A DNA stretch of 11,907 nt from Myxococcales bacterium (GTDB lineage: Bacteria > Myxococcota > Polyangia > Fen-1088): contig PMJE01000208.1 in NCBI GenBank assembly GCA_003157315.1, forward strand, positions 12,906-24,812, given 5' to 3'. Made by a program: the position numbers and the translations under genes. Each line of letters begins with the position of its first letter. The stretch's first letter is position 1. This document shows positions 1 through 6,559 of this stretch, piece after piece. A model generated the notes under the pieces. That model saw only the letters and a list, made by a program, of their open reading frames with translations, was not told the origin of the DNA and did no database searches.

Positions 1-234
1 GCCGAAGGGCAGGCGTCCGGGCTCTACCAGGGGGAGACAGCCGGGCTATGGTCCTTTGTGGCCGACGCGGGTACCGGGCTTCGGTTGTCGCTGAGCAGCC
101 GATTCGAGATTGCACTGGAAGTCCACGCGCAATTGGCCCAGCCCTATCCGGCCATTCGATTTCCCGATTCCCAGGCGGCGACGGCCGGGCGGCCGGACTT
201 GCTGCCCTCCCTAACCCTGATTGGATGGCTCTAG
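1..234 (+). CDS. C-terminal end of an unrecognised, probably outer-membrane or secreted protein (5' truncated by window edge)
   Basis: Reading from base 1 gives 77 codons with no interruption, ending in TAG at 232-234; the start lies outside the window. The segment contains alternating hydrophobic/polar stretches (for example LRLSLSSRFEIALEVHAQ) like beta-strands of a membrane barrel, then a Pro-rich turn and a final strand ending in GWL at the terminus. I recall similar C-terminal ends in Myxococcota hypothetical proteins, but I do not recognise a named family. The stop lies two bases before the ATG of the LamG lipoprotein, so the two genes are probably co-transcribed and possibly translationally coupled. 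The reading frame is convincing from composition and context; the function is unknown. Confidence 0.6.
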   Translation, partial: AEGQASGLYQGETAGLWSFVADAGTGLRLSLSSRFEIALEVHAQLAQPYPAIRFPDSQAATAGRPDLLPSLTLIGWL

Positions 235-236
235 TC

Positions 237-1031
237 ATGGCACTACATCGAACACTCGCTCCACTGGCGCTCTTGCTGGCCAGTTGTTCGCCAGGAGGGC
301 TCAACGTGGTGGGCCGGGCGCCCAACAGTCTCAGACAGGACGTGATCGCGTACTGGTCTTGCGACAACGTGGCGGACAGCAACAACCCCACCCTGGTGGA
401 TGATTCGGGCAACCAGAACACCGGCACCATCCTTGGCGCCACTCTGACCCCTGGCCACTTTGGCAATGCCCTCCATTTCGAGTCAGGGAACTCGGTATTT
501 GTGGGGAATTTCCCCCAGGCGCATCCGAGCTGGAGTGTATCGCTCTGGGTGCGTCCTGCCGCCTGGGCATCTCCATCTTTTGCCGACAACAGTGACGATG
601 CCTACGTCACCCTCATCAGCACCGAAATCGCCGGTCAAGGCGGTTGGGAGATGGACGCCCTGTTCCATCAGCAGGAGGCCTCGACATGGAAATACAACTT
701 TGCATTTCCCGACCCGATCGACGCGGGGCGCTGGAAATACCAATGGGCCGAGACCAACGATTTCGAGGTTGGGGTATGGACCCACCTTGTGGCCGTGGTG
801 GACAGTGATGCGATGAAGATACAGTTCTACGAGAATGGCGTTCTATCTATCGAGAATCCAATCACGAGCCTCATCCTGCTGGGAAACAGCACCCTTTTCT
901 TGGGCACCTGGTCGGGGGGCTGGCGGTACTTCGTCGGGGATCTCGACGATATCGTGATCTACGGACGGGCGCTCAACCAAACTGAGGTTGGCACGCTCTA
1001 CACGCAGCCAGCTCCAGCGACTCCAGGCTGA
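237..1031 (+). CDS. LamG-domain (concanavalin A-like) lipoprotein
   Basis: Predicted 264-residue exported lipoprotein. Residues 1-16 are a signal peptide with a Leu/Ala-rich core, and L14-A15-S16-C17 is a lipobox, so Cys17 should be lipidated. The +2 residue is Ser rather than Asp, consistent with outer-membrane sorting by the Lol rule. Residues ~38-258 form one LamG-like jellyroll (Laminin_G_3 type): 'IAYWSCD', 'DDSGNQNTG' (55-63), 'FGNALHF' (75-81), 'WSVSLWVRP' (99-107), then 'FVGDLDDIVIYGRAL' near the end. Such domains usually bind carbohydrate or surface ligands; the ligand is unknown here. I chose ATG 237 because it gives a clean signal peptide directly after the upstream stop (234). ATG 225 is possible, giving MALV before the same signal; longer versions from base 48 run through the upstream gene in another frame. 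The Shine-Dalgarno is weak (GGATGG, 223-228). Confidence 0.85.
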   Translation: MALHRTLAPLALLLASCSPGGLNVVGRAPNSLRQDVIAYWSCDNVADSNNPTLVDDSGNQNTGTILGATLTPGHFGNALHFESGNSVFVGNFPQAHPSWSVSLWVRPAAWASPSFADNSDDAYVTLISTEIAGQGGWEMDALFHQQEASTWKYNFAFPDPIDAGRWKYQWAETNDFEVGVWTHLVAVVDSDAMKIQFYENGVLSIENPITSLILLGNSTLFLGTWSGGWRYFVGDLDDIVIYGRALNQTEVGTLYTQPAPATPG

Positions 1032-1047
1032 AGCGACCCTGACCGGA

Positions 1048-1134
1048 TCAGCGCGCGGACATCGCCAACAAAACCAAGCCCAGCAGCAAAGCGACCAAAG
1101 AACCGGCGACTATCTTGAGAATGCGCTTGAGCAT
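1048..1134 (-). CDS. Possible 28-residue single-span membrane peptide downstream of the MFS gene
   Basis: The minus-strand ATG at 1132-1134 opens a 28-codon frame ending in TGA at 1048-1050. The peptide has a basic amino end (MLKRILK), an uninterrupted hydrophobic core (VAGSLVALLLGLVLLAM, residues 9-25) and a short Ser-Ala-Arg tail, so it would be one transmembrane helix with the amino end inside. It starts 13 bases after the MFS stop (1148-1150) on the same strand, which fits translational coupling. Against it: there is no clear Shine-Dalgarno, and so short a frame could be chance or the signal-anchor remnant of a broken longer gene. It also faces the LamG gene, with only 16 bases between the two stops. 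Confidence 0.35.
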   Translation of the reverse strand: MLKRILKIVAGSLVALLLGLVLLAMSAR

Positions 1135-1147
1135 AGCAGCGGCGACT

Positions 1148-2326
1148 CTAGCCCGTATTCCCGCCGCCGGGGATAGCTCTCATCCGACTCTTCAACCACC
1201 AGGCCGCACCAGCCAGCAGCGCAAACACGCCTGCCAGAAAGCCGAACCCCGCTTGGTCGGAGACGTGATCCGACAGCAAACCGAAGACCGGCGAAACCAC
1301 AACAAAGAGCACGCGGCCAAGCATGGCGGAAACCGAGAGTACGGTGGCGCGGCGATCAGATGGGATGTGGCGATTGAGGGCATTGAGCAGCAGAGGAGTG
1401 GAGAAGCCCCAGGCCGCGGCAGCTAGAGGCGTGAGCAACACTGGCCAGGGAGCGGACGTACCGGCGAACACGAGCAGTACAGCGGGAATGATGGCGAAAA
1501 GTGCGTAGCTGCCACGCGGGCCGAGAGTGCGTGCCAACTTGCTCGATCCCGCCGCGGCCGCGGCCGAGGCGCACTGAAACACGGCGAAGTAGATACCGTA
1601 GGAGGCGACGGTGATGCCGTGATTGGTAAGTCGGAGGAAATAGCCCCAGATGCCGACAATGCCGACTGTGAAAATACCAGCGGACGCCACCATCGCAGGC
1701 AGTAGCCGCGGGTCGGCCAGGGATTCGCGCGAGATGCGGAGAATCTGCCGCAGGGCCGCGCGCGACGTGAGCGTAGGTCGCGGTGGCTCGACCAGGGTGA
1801 ACGCAATCGCGAGCATGACAAGCGCGGTACCCGCATTAACGAAGAACGGCAGGCGCAACCAGATCGCGGCGAGCAGTCCGCCAGCCACCGCCGCAATGGC
1901 CGTGCCCACCCGGGTCCAAGCCTCGGCTTTACCCTCGATGCGCGTGTACTCGGCCTCTCGGCTTTCGGCCTTGAGCGTGTCGAATACCAGCGCGGACTCG
2001 GTGCCCGAGAAGAGGCTGTAGCCGAAAGCGAGGACGACCTCTGCGCCAGCGAACAGCCAAAAACTGTTGGCCAGTCCGTACGCTGCCATACCCGCGGCCA
2101 TGCTGACCGCGCCTATCAGCAGAGCGCGGCGACGACCGAGAACGTCGGCCAGATAGCCAGATGGCACTTCGAATGACAGGCTGGCCGCCGAGAAGATGGC
2201 CTGCACCAACAGGATTCGCGTCGCATCGAGCCCGCACGAGCGATACACCGGCACGATGGCCGGCATGATGAGCAGGAAATCGCGAAGGAAGCGAAACCCA
2301 TAGACCTGCCGAATGTTGCCTTGCAT
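1148..2326 (-). CDS. MFS transporter, 392 residues
   Basis: Major facilitator superfamily permease of the inner membrane, of usual family length and probably 12 membrane spans in two six-helix halves joined by a polar loop near residues 180-210 (EPPRPTLTSRAALRQIL). The loop between helices 2 and 3 carries motif A, 'GYLADVLGRRR' (57-67), with Asp61 and the Arg cluster; a relic of the same motif, 'FGLLSDHVS', occurs in the second half. These features identify the superfamily, not the substrate. The start lies 7 bases after the stop of the sigma-54 activator gene with no good Shine-Dalgarno (TTAACCC precedes ATG), so its translation is probably coupled to the regulator and both share a transcript. 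This points to a role in moving the effector, or a substrate or product of the divergent M20/kinase operon. Import versus export cannot be told. Confidence 0.9.
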   Translation of the reverse strand: MQGNIRQVYGFRFLRDFLLIMPAIVPVYRSCGLDATRILLVQAIFSAASLSFEVPSGYLADVLGRRRALLIGAVSMAAGMAAYGLANSFWLFAGAEVVLAFGYSLFSGTESALVFDTLKAESREAEYTRIEGKAEAWTRVGTAIAAVAGGLLAAIWLRLPFFVNAGTALVMLAIAFTLVEPPRPTLTSRAALRQILRISRESLADPRLLPAMVASAGIFTVGIVGIWGYFLRLTNHGITVASYGIYFAVFQCASAAAAAGSSKLARTLGPRGSYALFAIIPAVLLVFAGTSAPWPVLLTPLAAAAWGFSTPLLLNALNRHIPSDRRATVLSVSAMLGRVLFVVVSPVFGLLSDHVSDQAGFGFLAGVFALLAGAAWWLKSRMRAIPGGGNTG

Positions 2327-2333
2327 GGGTTAA

Positions 2334-3950
2334 CTAGCTTTGCCCTTTGGTTGTCTTCAGCCTGCGCCACAAGGTGGTGAGGCTGATGCCCAGCACGGCG
2401 GCGGCACGTGTGCGGTTGCCACCCGATTGGGCCAGCACGGCGCGAATATGTTCGCGCTCGACCTGGTCGAGCGAGCGCGGGCCCTTTCCCTGCCCAGGAC
2501 GCGTCCCAGCGCCAAGCACGAGGTTGGAAGGTAGAAGCTCGGGCGTGATTTGACCGTTGCGCGACAGTACGGCGGCGTGCTCGATGGCATTTTCCAACTC
2601 GCGCACATTGCCAGGCCAGGCATAGCCGACAAGCGGGTCGATGGCGGCGGCGGCCAGGCGCAGGTTGGGCATCTTCAACTTCGCCCGCAGTCGCTCCACG
2701 AAGAAGCGCGCGAGCGGCAGAATGTCCTCCTTCCGCTCGCGCAAAGGTGGGATCGCAATCTCGATCACCCGCAAGCGATAATAGAGATCCTCGCGGAACG
2801 CGCCCCGCCGCATGGCCTCGGCCAGGTCGCGGTTGGTCGCGGCCAGGATGCGCACGTCGATCTTGCGCGTGCGACTCTCGCCCACGCGCCGGATCTCACG
2901 TTCCTGCAACACGCGCAGCAACTTGACCTGCAAGCCGTGCGAGATCTCACCGATCTCGTCGAGAAAAAGCGTTCCGCCTGCCGCCTCCTCGAACAGCCCG
3001 GCGTGGTCGGCGGTGGCGCCGGTGAAGGCGCCCGCCTTGTGGCCGAACAGCGCTGAATCAAGCAGGGTTTCCGGCAGCGCACCACAGTTGATGCCCAGAA
3101 AGGGTCCCCGGCTGCGCTGCGAGCGTGCGTGCAGCAAGCGCGCCACCACTTCCTTGCCTACCCCACTCTCGCCCGTGATGAGCACCGAAGAATCAAAGGG
3201 CGCAATCCGCGTGGCCAGATCCAGAACCGCGGCGAAAGCCTTGCTCCGCACTTCGACCAGCGGGGGCCGCTCCAAGGTGGTCAGCCGCTCGGTGCTGCGC
3301 TGCAATTCCCGGGTTACCCGGCGCAGCTCTTCCGTCAGACTGTGGATCTTTCCCTTGATGTCGGCGGCCTGAAAATAGTGCAAGTGCGGATTGATGGCGG
3401 CGCCCCACGAGGTGCGGTCTTTGCCCACGGCCGTGCACACGCGCTCGCCCATCGCACGACAGCGCTGCTCGACGAAGTACACATCGTGGCCCAGGGCAAA
3501 CGACATGAAGCCGCTGGCGTAGCCGGAGAGCATCCAGCACGCCGGGTGTGCCGCTCGGCCAAACACAGCCATGTGCTCATCGGCCTCGGCTGAACCATGC
3601 CAGGCCACCTCCATCTCGAAACGGCCGGCAACCTGGTCCATCTCTAGTTTCTTGGTCACCCAGCGGACCACGCCCTGCATGGCGTGCAGGCGTGGCCCGG
3701 CCTTAACCAGATCGACCACACTTTCCCACTTGAACACGCGGCGCATGGCCGCGGCATCGGCTTGGCCCCAGAAATAGGCGAAGCGGGTCAGGATACGCCG
3801 GGTCTGCTCAGGCCCGACCATGTCGAAGAGATCCTTGCGAAACTGGGCGAAGGCGTCCGTGCTGTGCAGAACCAGGCGGCGGCCCTGGAAATCAATGACG
3901 CCGTCGCGGAATTCCAGCAGCTCGTCCAGCTTGAGGTCTTCGACTCGCAT
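2334..3950 (-). CDS. Sigma-54-dependent activator with XylR_N/V4R aromatic-sensor domain
   Basis: Bacterial enhancer-binding protein of 538 residues, XylR/DmpR/MopR architecture. Residues ~8-115 match XylR_N and ~116-178 the V4R fold. Cys138, Glu161, Cys164 and Cys172 sit at a constant 17-residue offset from the MopR zinc ligands as I recall them (C155, E178, C181, C189). His89 and Trp117 likewise match the MopR phenol contacts H106 and W134. A coiled linker (~198-226) leads to the AAA+ domain: Walker A GESGVGKE (260-267), GAFTGA (307-312), Walker B GTLFLDE (326-332), 'FREDLYYRL' (385-393) and 'PGNVREL' (446-452). A Fis-type helix-turn-helix ends the protein (~495-531). The intact GAFTGA implies real sigma-54 contact. 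In this family the sensor represses the ATPase until an aromatic ligand binds; the actual ligand is unknown. The divergent promoter at 4039-4054 is the obvious target. The start (ATG 3948-3950) has a weak ribosome site. Confidence 0.95.
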   Translation of the reverse strand: MRVEDLKLDELLEFRDGVIDFQGRRLVLHSTDAFAQFRKDLFDMVGPEQTRRILTRFAYFWGQADAAAMRRVFKWESVVDLVKAGPRLHAMQGVVRWVTKKLEMDQVAGRFEMEVAWHGSAEADEHMAVFGRAAHPACWMLSGYASGFMSFALGHDVYFVEQRCRAMGERVCTAVGKDRTSWGAAINPHLHYFQAADIKGKIHSLTEELRRVTRELQRSTERLTTLERPPLVEVRSKAFAAVLDLATRIAPFDSSVLITGESGVGKEVVARLLHARSQRSRGPFLGINCGALPETLLDSALFGHKAGAFTGATADHAGLFEEAAGGTLFLDEIGEISHGLQVKLLRVLQEREIRRVGESRTRKIDVRILAATNRDLAEAMRRGAFREDLYYRLRVIEIAIPPLRERKEDILPLARFFVERLRAKLKMPNLRLAAAAIDPLVGYAWPGNVRELENAIEHAAVLSRNGQITPELLPSNLVLGAGTRPGQGKGPRSLDQVEREHIRAVLAQSGGNRTRAAAVLGISLTTLWRRLKTTKGQS

Positions 3951-3962
3951 GATGCACTCGCT

Positions 3963-3999
3963 ATTTCAATCTGAAATGCGAACTTTGCAAGTTGAAATA
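3963..3999 (+). promoter_or_regulatory. Probable upstream activating sequence (nested inverted repeats)
   Basis: The segment contains a perfect dyad ATTTCA-ATC-TGAAAT (3963-3977), a second dyad AACTT-TGC-AAGTT (3981-3993), and an outer perfect pair TATTTCAA (3962-3969) / TTGAAATA (3992-3999). TGAAAT recurs in direct orientation at 3972 and 3993, 21 bases apart, or two helical turns. Relative to the predicted sigma-54 start (~4065) the cluster spans about -102 to -66, where enhancer sites of this class often lie. The core TCAAT-TGA resembles the DmpR/XylR-type site I recall (TTGATCAATTGATCAA) with one extra base. It lies immediately upstream of the regulator start, so autoregulation is likely. 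Confidence 0.6.
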
Positions 4000-4038
4000 C
4001 CAGTCGTCGGCCAAGTGAGCAAGGTCGCCATTTCGCCG

Positions 4039-4054
4039 TGGCACGGCGCTTGCT
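4039..4054 (+). promoter_or_regulatory. Sigma-54 (RpoN) promoter, -24/-12 elements
   Basis: TGGCACG (4039-4045), four bases (GCGC), then TTGCT (4050-4054) match the consensus TGGCACG-N4-TTGCW exactly, with the invariant GG (4040-4041) and GC (4052-4053) at the required spacing. The predicted transcription start is near 4065, giving a ~35-base leader before the M20 ATG at 4100. It points away from the sigma-54 activator gene and lies in the only gap between them. Confidence 0.87.
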
Positions 4055-4099
4055 GTGGGAATGGGCAGCAAGCAACGAATCAAGCAAAGGAGACGCACC

Positions 4100-5317
4100 A
4101 TGTACGATCTATTGAAGGGCAAGTTGGAAGGTTTGCAGTCCGAACTGATGTCCTTCGCGCAGGCCCTCTTGCGCACGCGCAGCCTGAGCCGGGACGAGTC
4201 GAGTGCCGCGGCATTGGTGGAGAAGCAACTTCACGCGCTCGATTTCGACACCGTCACCACCGACAACCTTGGCAACGTGGTGGGTGTGCTGCACGGGGTG
4301 GAGGACGGCCCCAATCTGTTGCTGGCCAGCCACATGGACACCGTCGCGCCCGCGGACGAGTCGGGCTGGCCTGGCTCGCCCTGGAGCGGCCGCATTGCAG
4401 ACGGCAAGTTGTACGGCCTGGGCGCGGCTGACTGCAAGGGCGGACTTGCGGCGCAGGTGTTTGCCGCCGGCTTGCTCAAGCGCAGCCTGCTGCCCCTGCG
4501 CGGAAACCTGATAGTGGCCGCCACCGTGGCTGAAGAAAACGGCATCTCCTTCGGCATGCGCGGCCTGATTGAGTTCACTTTGAAAGAGATGGGGCTGCGG
4601 CCCGAATACGCCATCCTGGGCGAACCGACCGACTTGGGCCTCTACTACGGCCACGACGGCCGCGCCGAGCTGGACATTCGCTTGCGCAGCAACAACCCGT
4701 TCCACTTGGCCGACGCCGCTGATCTGGTGTCGAACGGCATGGGTGACACTGATCCAACGGCCGCGGTGCAGGCCATGCTGATGGGCAAGCCGCACTTCGA
4801 AGATAGCCACGGACTCCGCTGCGCCACCATCGGGGTGGAACACCGCCTGGGCCCCGAGGAAGCAGTCGACGGCATGGTGGGGCGCATGCGGCGCGAGGCG
4901 GAGCGATTAGCCCAGTTGGCGGGTGCGGTTGAGGTAGAGGTAGCCGTGCGTGAGAGTGCTGAGACTTTGGCCACCGGCCTGGTCATGAAGGTCAAGCGGG
5001 TCACCCACGCCTGGAGCACCGATCCCTTCAGCCCATTGCTATCGCGCGCTCGCCAGTCATTGGCTGCCGCCGGCTGCGCAGTCCGGCCGGGCAAATGGAA
5101 ACTGTCGCGTTTGGGGATGGGCACATCCGGCAGCGTACTGTCGAACGAGTTCCACATCCCGACCATTGGTTACGGCCCGGGCCGCGAGGAAGAAGCGCAC
5201 AGCCAAGGCGAGTCAGTCGAGATCGCCAAGATTGTGGAGTGCACCTACGGAACTGCGGCCATGGCCCATGGCTTGGTGGGCATTCCGGTTTTCGGGTGGA
5301 TTCCCGATGAAATCTGA
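4100..5317 (+). CDS. M20-family zinc metallohydrolase, YgeY-like
   Basis: Cytoplasmic co-catalytic dizinc hydrolase of the M20 (ArgE/DapE/YgeY) family, 405 residues, hydrolysing an amide-type bond in a small molecule. All expected residues are present: H78 and D80 (HMD), bridging D111 (GAADCKGG), general base E145 with ligand E146 (AEENG), E175 (GEP) and H367 (AHSQGE). The lid/dimerisation insert is roughly residues 186-296. The 'GKWKLS' and 'IPTIGYGPG' stretches and the overall layout are closest to YgeY-type hydrolases, whose physiological substrate I do not regard as settled. ATG 4100 is chosen because AAAGGAGA (4086-4093) sits six bases upstream; an in-frame ATG at 4055 precedes the predicted transcription start and cannot be used from that promoter. 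It is the first gene of the sigma-54 operon, 15 bases ahead of ackA, suggesting its product feeds, or is fed by, the kinase. ArgE-like deacetylation releasing acetate is one possibility. Confidence 0.92.
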   Translation: MYDLLKGKLEGLQSELMSFAQALLRTRSLSRDESSAAALVEKQLHALDFDTVTTDNLGNVVGVLHGVEDGPNLLLASHMDTVAPADESGWPGSPWSGRIADGKLYGLGAADCKGGLAAQVFAAGLLKRSLLPLRGNLIVAATVAEENGISFGMRGLIEFTLKEMGLRPEYAILGEPTDLGLYYGHDGRAELDIRLRSNNPFHLADAADLVSNGMGDTDPTAAVQAMLMGKPHFEDSHGLRCATIGVEHRLGPEEAVDGMVGRMRREAERLAQLAGAVEVEVAVRESAETLATGLVMKVKRVTHAWSTDPFSPLLSRARQSLAAAGCAVRPGKWKLSRLGMGTSGSVLSNEFHIPTIGYGPGREEEAHSQGESVEIAKIVECTYGTAAMAHGLVGIPVFGWIPDEI

Positions 5318-5332
5318 CCCCACGGGCACGCC

Positions 5333-6559
5333 ATGCGCATCATAGTATTCAACTGCGGAAGCTCGTCGCTCAAGTACCGGCTGATCGAGTTGCCGGGCGA
5401 AAACCAGCTGGCGGGCGGGGAGGCGGAACGGGTGGGCCCGAAAACCGCCGAGCCGGCGCGCATTCACCACCAAGTGGCTGGCAAGAAGGAAACCATAGTG
5501 GTTGACATGCCTGACCACGCCACCGCGTTTGCGCAGGTGATGAAGCTGCTCGAACGCGATCCCGAGCTGGTGCCCGACGCCATCGGGCACCGCATGGCGC
5601 ATGGTGGGCCGAACTTCAAGCAACACGTGATCCTCGACGATGCGGTCATGGCCGAGCTGGAACGCATCCAGGAGCTGGCGCCCATTCACAACCCGCCCGC
5701 CGTGCGCCTGGTGGCCGCGTGCCGGCGCCTGTATCCCAACCTGCCGGAAACAGTGGTGTTCGACACGGTCTTTCACGCCACCATTCCGGAAGTGGCACGC
5801 GCCTACGCCCTGCCGGCCGCGCTGGTGGCCAAGCACGGCTTTCGCAAGTATGGTTTTCACGGCACCAGTCACCAATACGTGGCGCAGGAAGCGGCCAAAT
5901 TGTTGGGCGTGCCCTTTGACAGTCTCAACGCTGTCAGTTGCCACCTGGGCAGTGGCGGCGCCAGCCTGTGCGCCATTGTGAAAGGCCGATCAATCGACAA
6001 CACCATGGGCTACTCGCCCTTGCAAGGCCTAGTAATGAGTACCCGCTCGGGCGACATCGACCCCGCAGTGGCGCTGACCCTGCTAGTGCGCGCGGCGGGC
6101 AATGGCGCCGCGGTCGAAGGTATGCTCAACCGAAAATGCGGCGTGCTGGGCCTGTCGGGAATGTCGGCTGATATTCGCGACGTGGTGGCGCGTGCAGCCG
6201 ACGGTCCGGCGGCCGACATCGACCAATTGACAGTGGCATCGCAGGTGTACCTTTGGCGTATCCGCAAGTACTTGGGCGCGTACCTGACCCTGGTGGGCGG
6301 CGCCCATTGTGTGATCTTCACCGACACCATTGGCGAAAAGGTTCCGCAGGTGCGTTGGGCAGTGACCGCGGGCCTGCAATGCTTCGGACTGGACATTGAT
6401 TCAGAAAAGAACGATGCCGCGCGTGCCTTGCCCGCCGATCTGTCCACGCCATCAAGTCGCGTGCGCATCCTGGCCATTGCCACCAATGAGGAGATGGCGA
6501 TTGCCCGCTTCAGTTATGATCTGCTGTCAAGTGCGCAGGCGGAAAGGATTGCGCTGTGA
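5333..6559 (+). CDS. ackA: Acetate/propionate kinase
   Basis: ASKHA-fold kinase, 408 residues, interconverting acyl phosphate + ADP and carboxylate + ATP in the cytoplasm. Using Methanosarcina thermophila numbering in brackets, the catalytic set is complete: N7 (N7), R87 (R91) in GHRMAHGG, H119 (H123), D144 (D148) in FDTVFH, H176 (H180) in YGFHGTSH, R238 (R241) in TRSGDIDP and E386 (E384) in TNEEMAIAR. Two departures stand out: the phosphate loop reads HLGSGGAS (204-211) with one extra residue relative to the usual HLGNGxS, and the nucleotide-pocket motif FTAGIGEN reads FTDTIGEK (329-336). It may therefore prefer another acyl group or nucleotide. No phosphotransacetylase gene lies in the window. 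It begins 15 bases after the M20 stop without a strong ribosome site, and its stop overlaps the next start by four bases (GTGA), so the three genes form one operon. Confidence 0.93.
   Translation: MRIIVFNCGSSSLKYRLIELPGENQLAGGEAERVGPKTAEPARIHHQVAGKKETIVVDMPDHATAFAQVMKLLERDPELVPDAIGHRMAHGGPNFKQHVILDDAVMAELERIQELAPIHNPPAVRLVAACRRLYPNLPETVVFDTVFHATIPEVARAYALPAALVAKHGFRKYGFHGTSHQYVAQEAAKLLGVPFDSLNAVSCHLGSGGASLCAIVKGRSIDNTMGYSPLQGLVMSTRSGDIDPAVALTLLVRAAGNGAAVEGMLNRKCGVLGLSGMSADIRDVVARAADGPAADIDQLTVASQVYLWRIRKYLGAYLTLVGGAHCVIFTDTIGEKVPQVRWAVTAGLQCFGLDIDSEKNDAARALPADLSTPSSRVRILAIATNEEMAIARFSYDLLSSAQAERIAL

Noticed and set aside
48..236. Amino-terminal extension of the LamG lipoprotein to base 48
   Set aside because: It would overlap another frame with good coding character (1-234) and bury the signal peptide and lipobox 63 residues inside the protein.
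4055..4099. Earlier in-frame ATG for the M20 hydrolase at 4055
   Set aside because: It lies at the -12 element, upstream of the predicted transcription start, without a ribosome site; ATG 4100 has AAAGGAGA six bases upstream.
4109..4843. 244-codon open frame on the minus strand opposite the M20 gene
   Set aside because: Shadow frame; low-complexity His/Gln/Val-rich translation and no start context.
5213..5944. 243-codon open frame on the minus strand opposite ackA
   Set aside because: Antisense shadow of a GC-rich gene; no recognisable domain, and the plus strand encodes a motif-complete acetate kinase.
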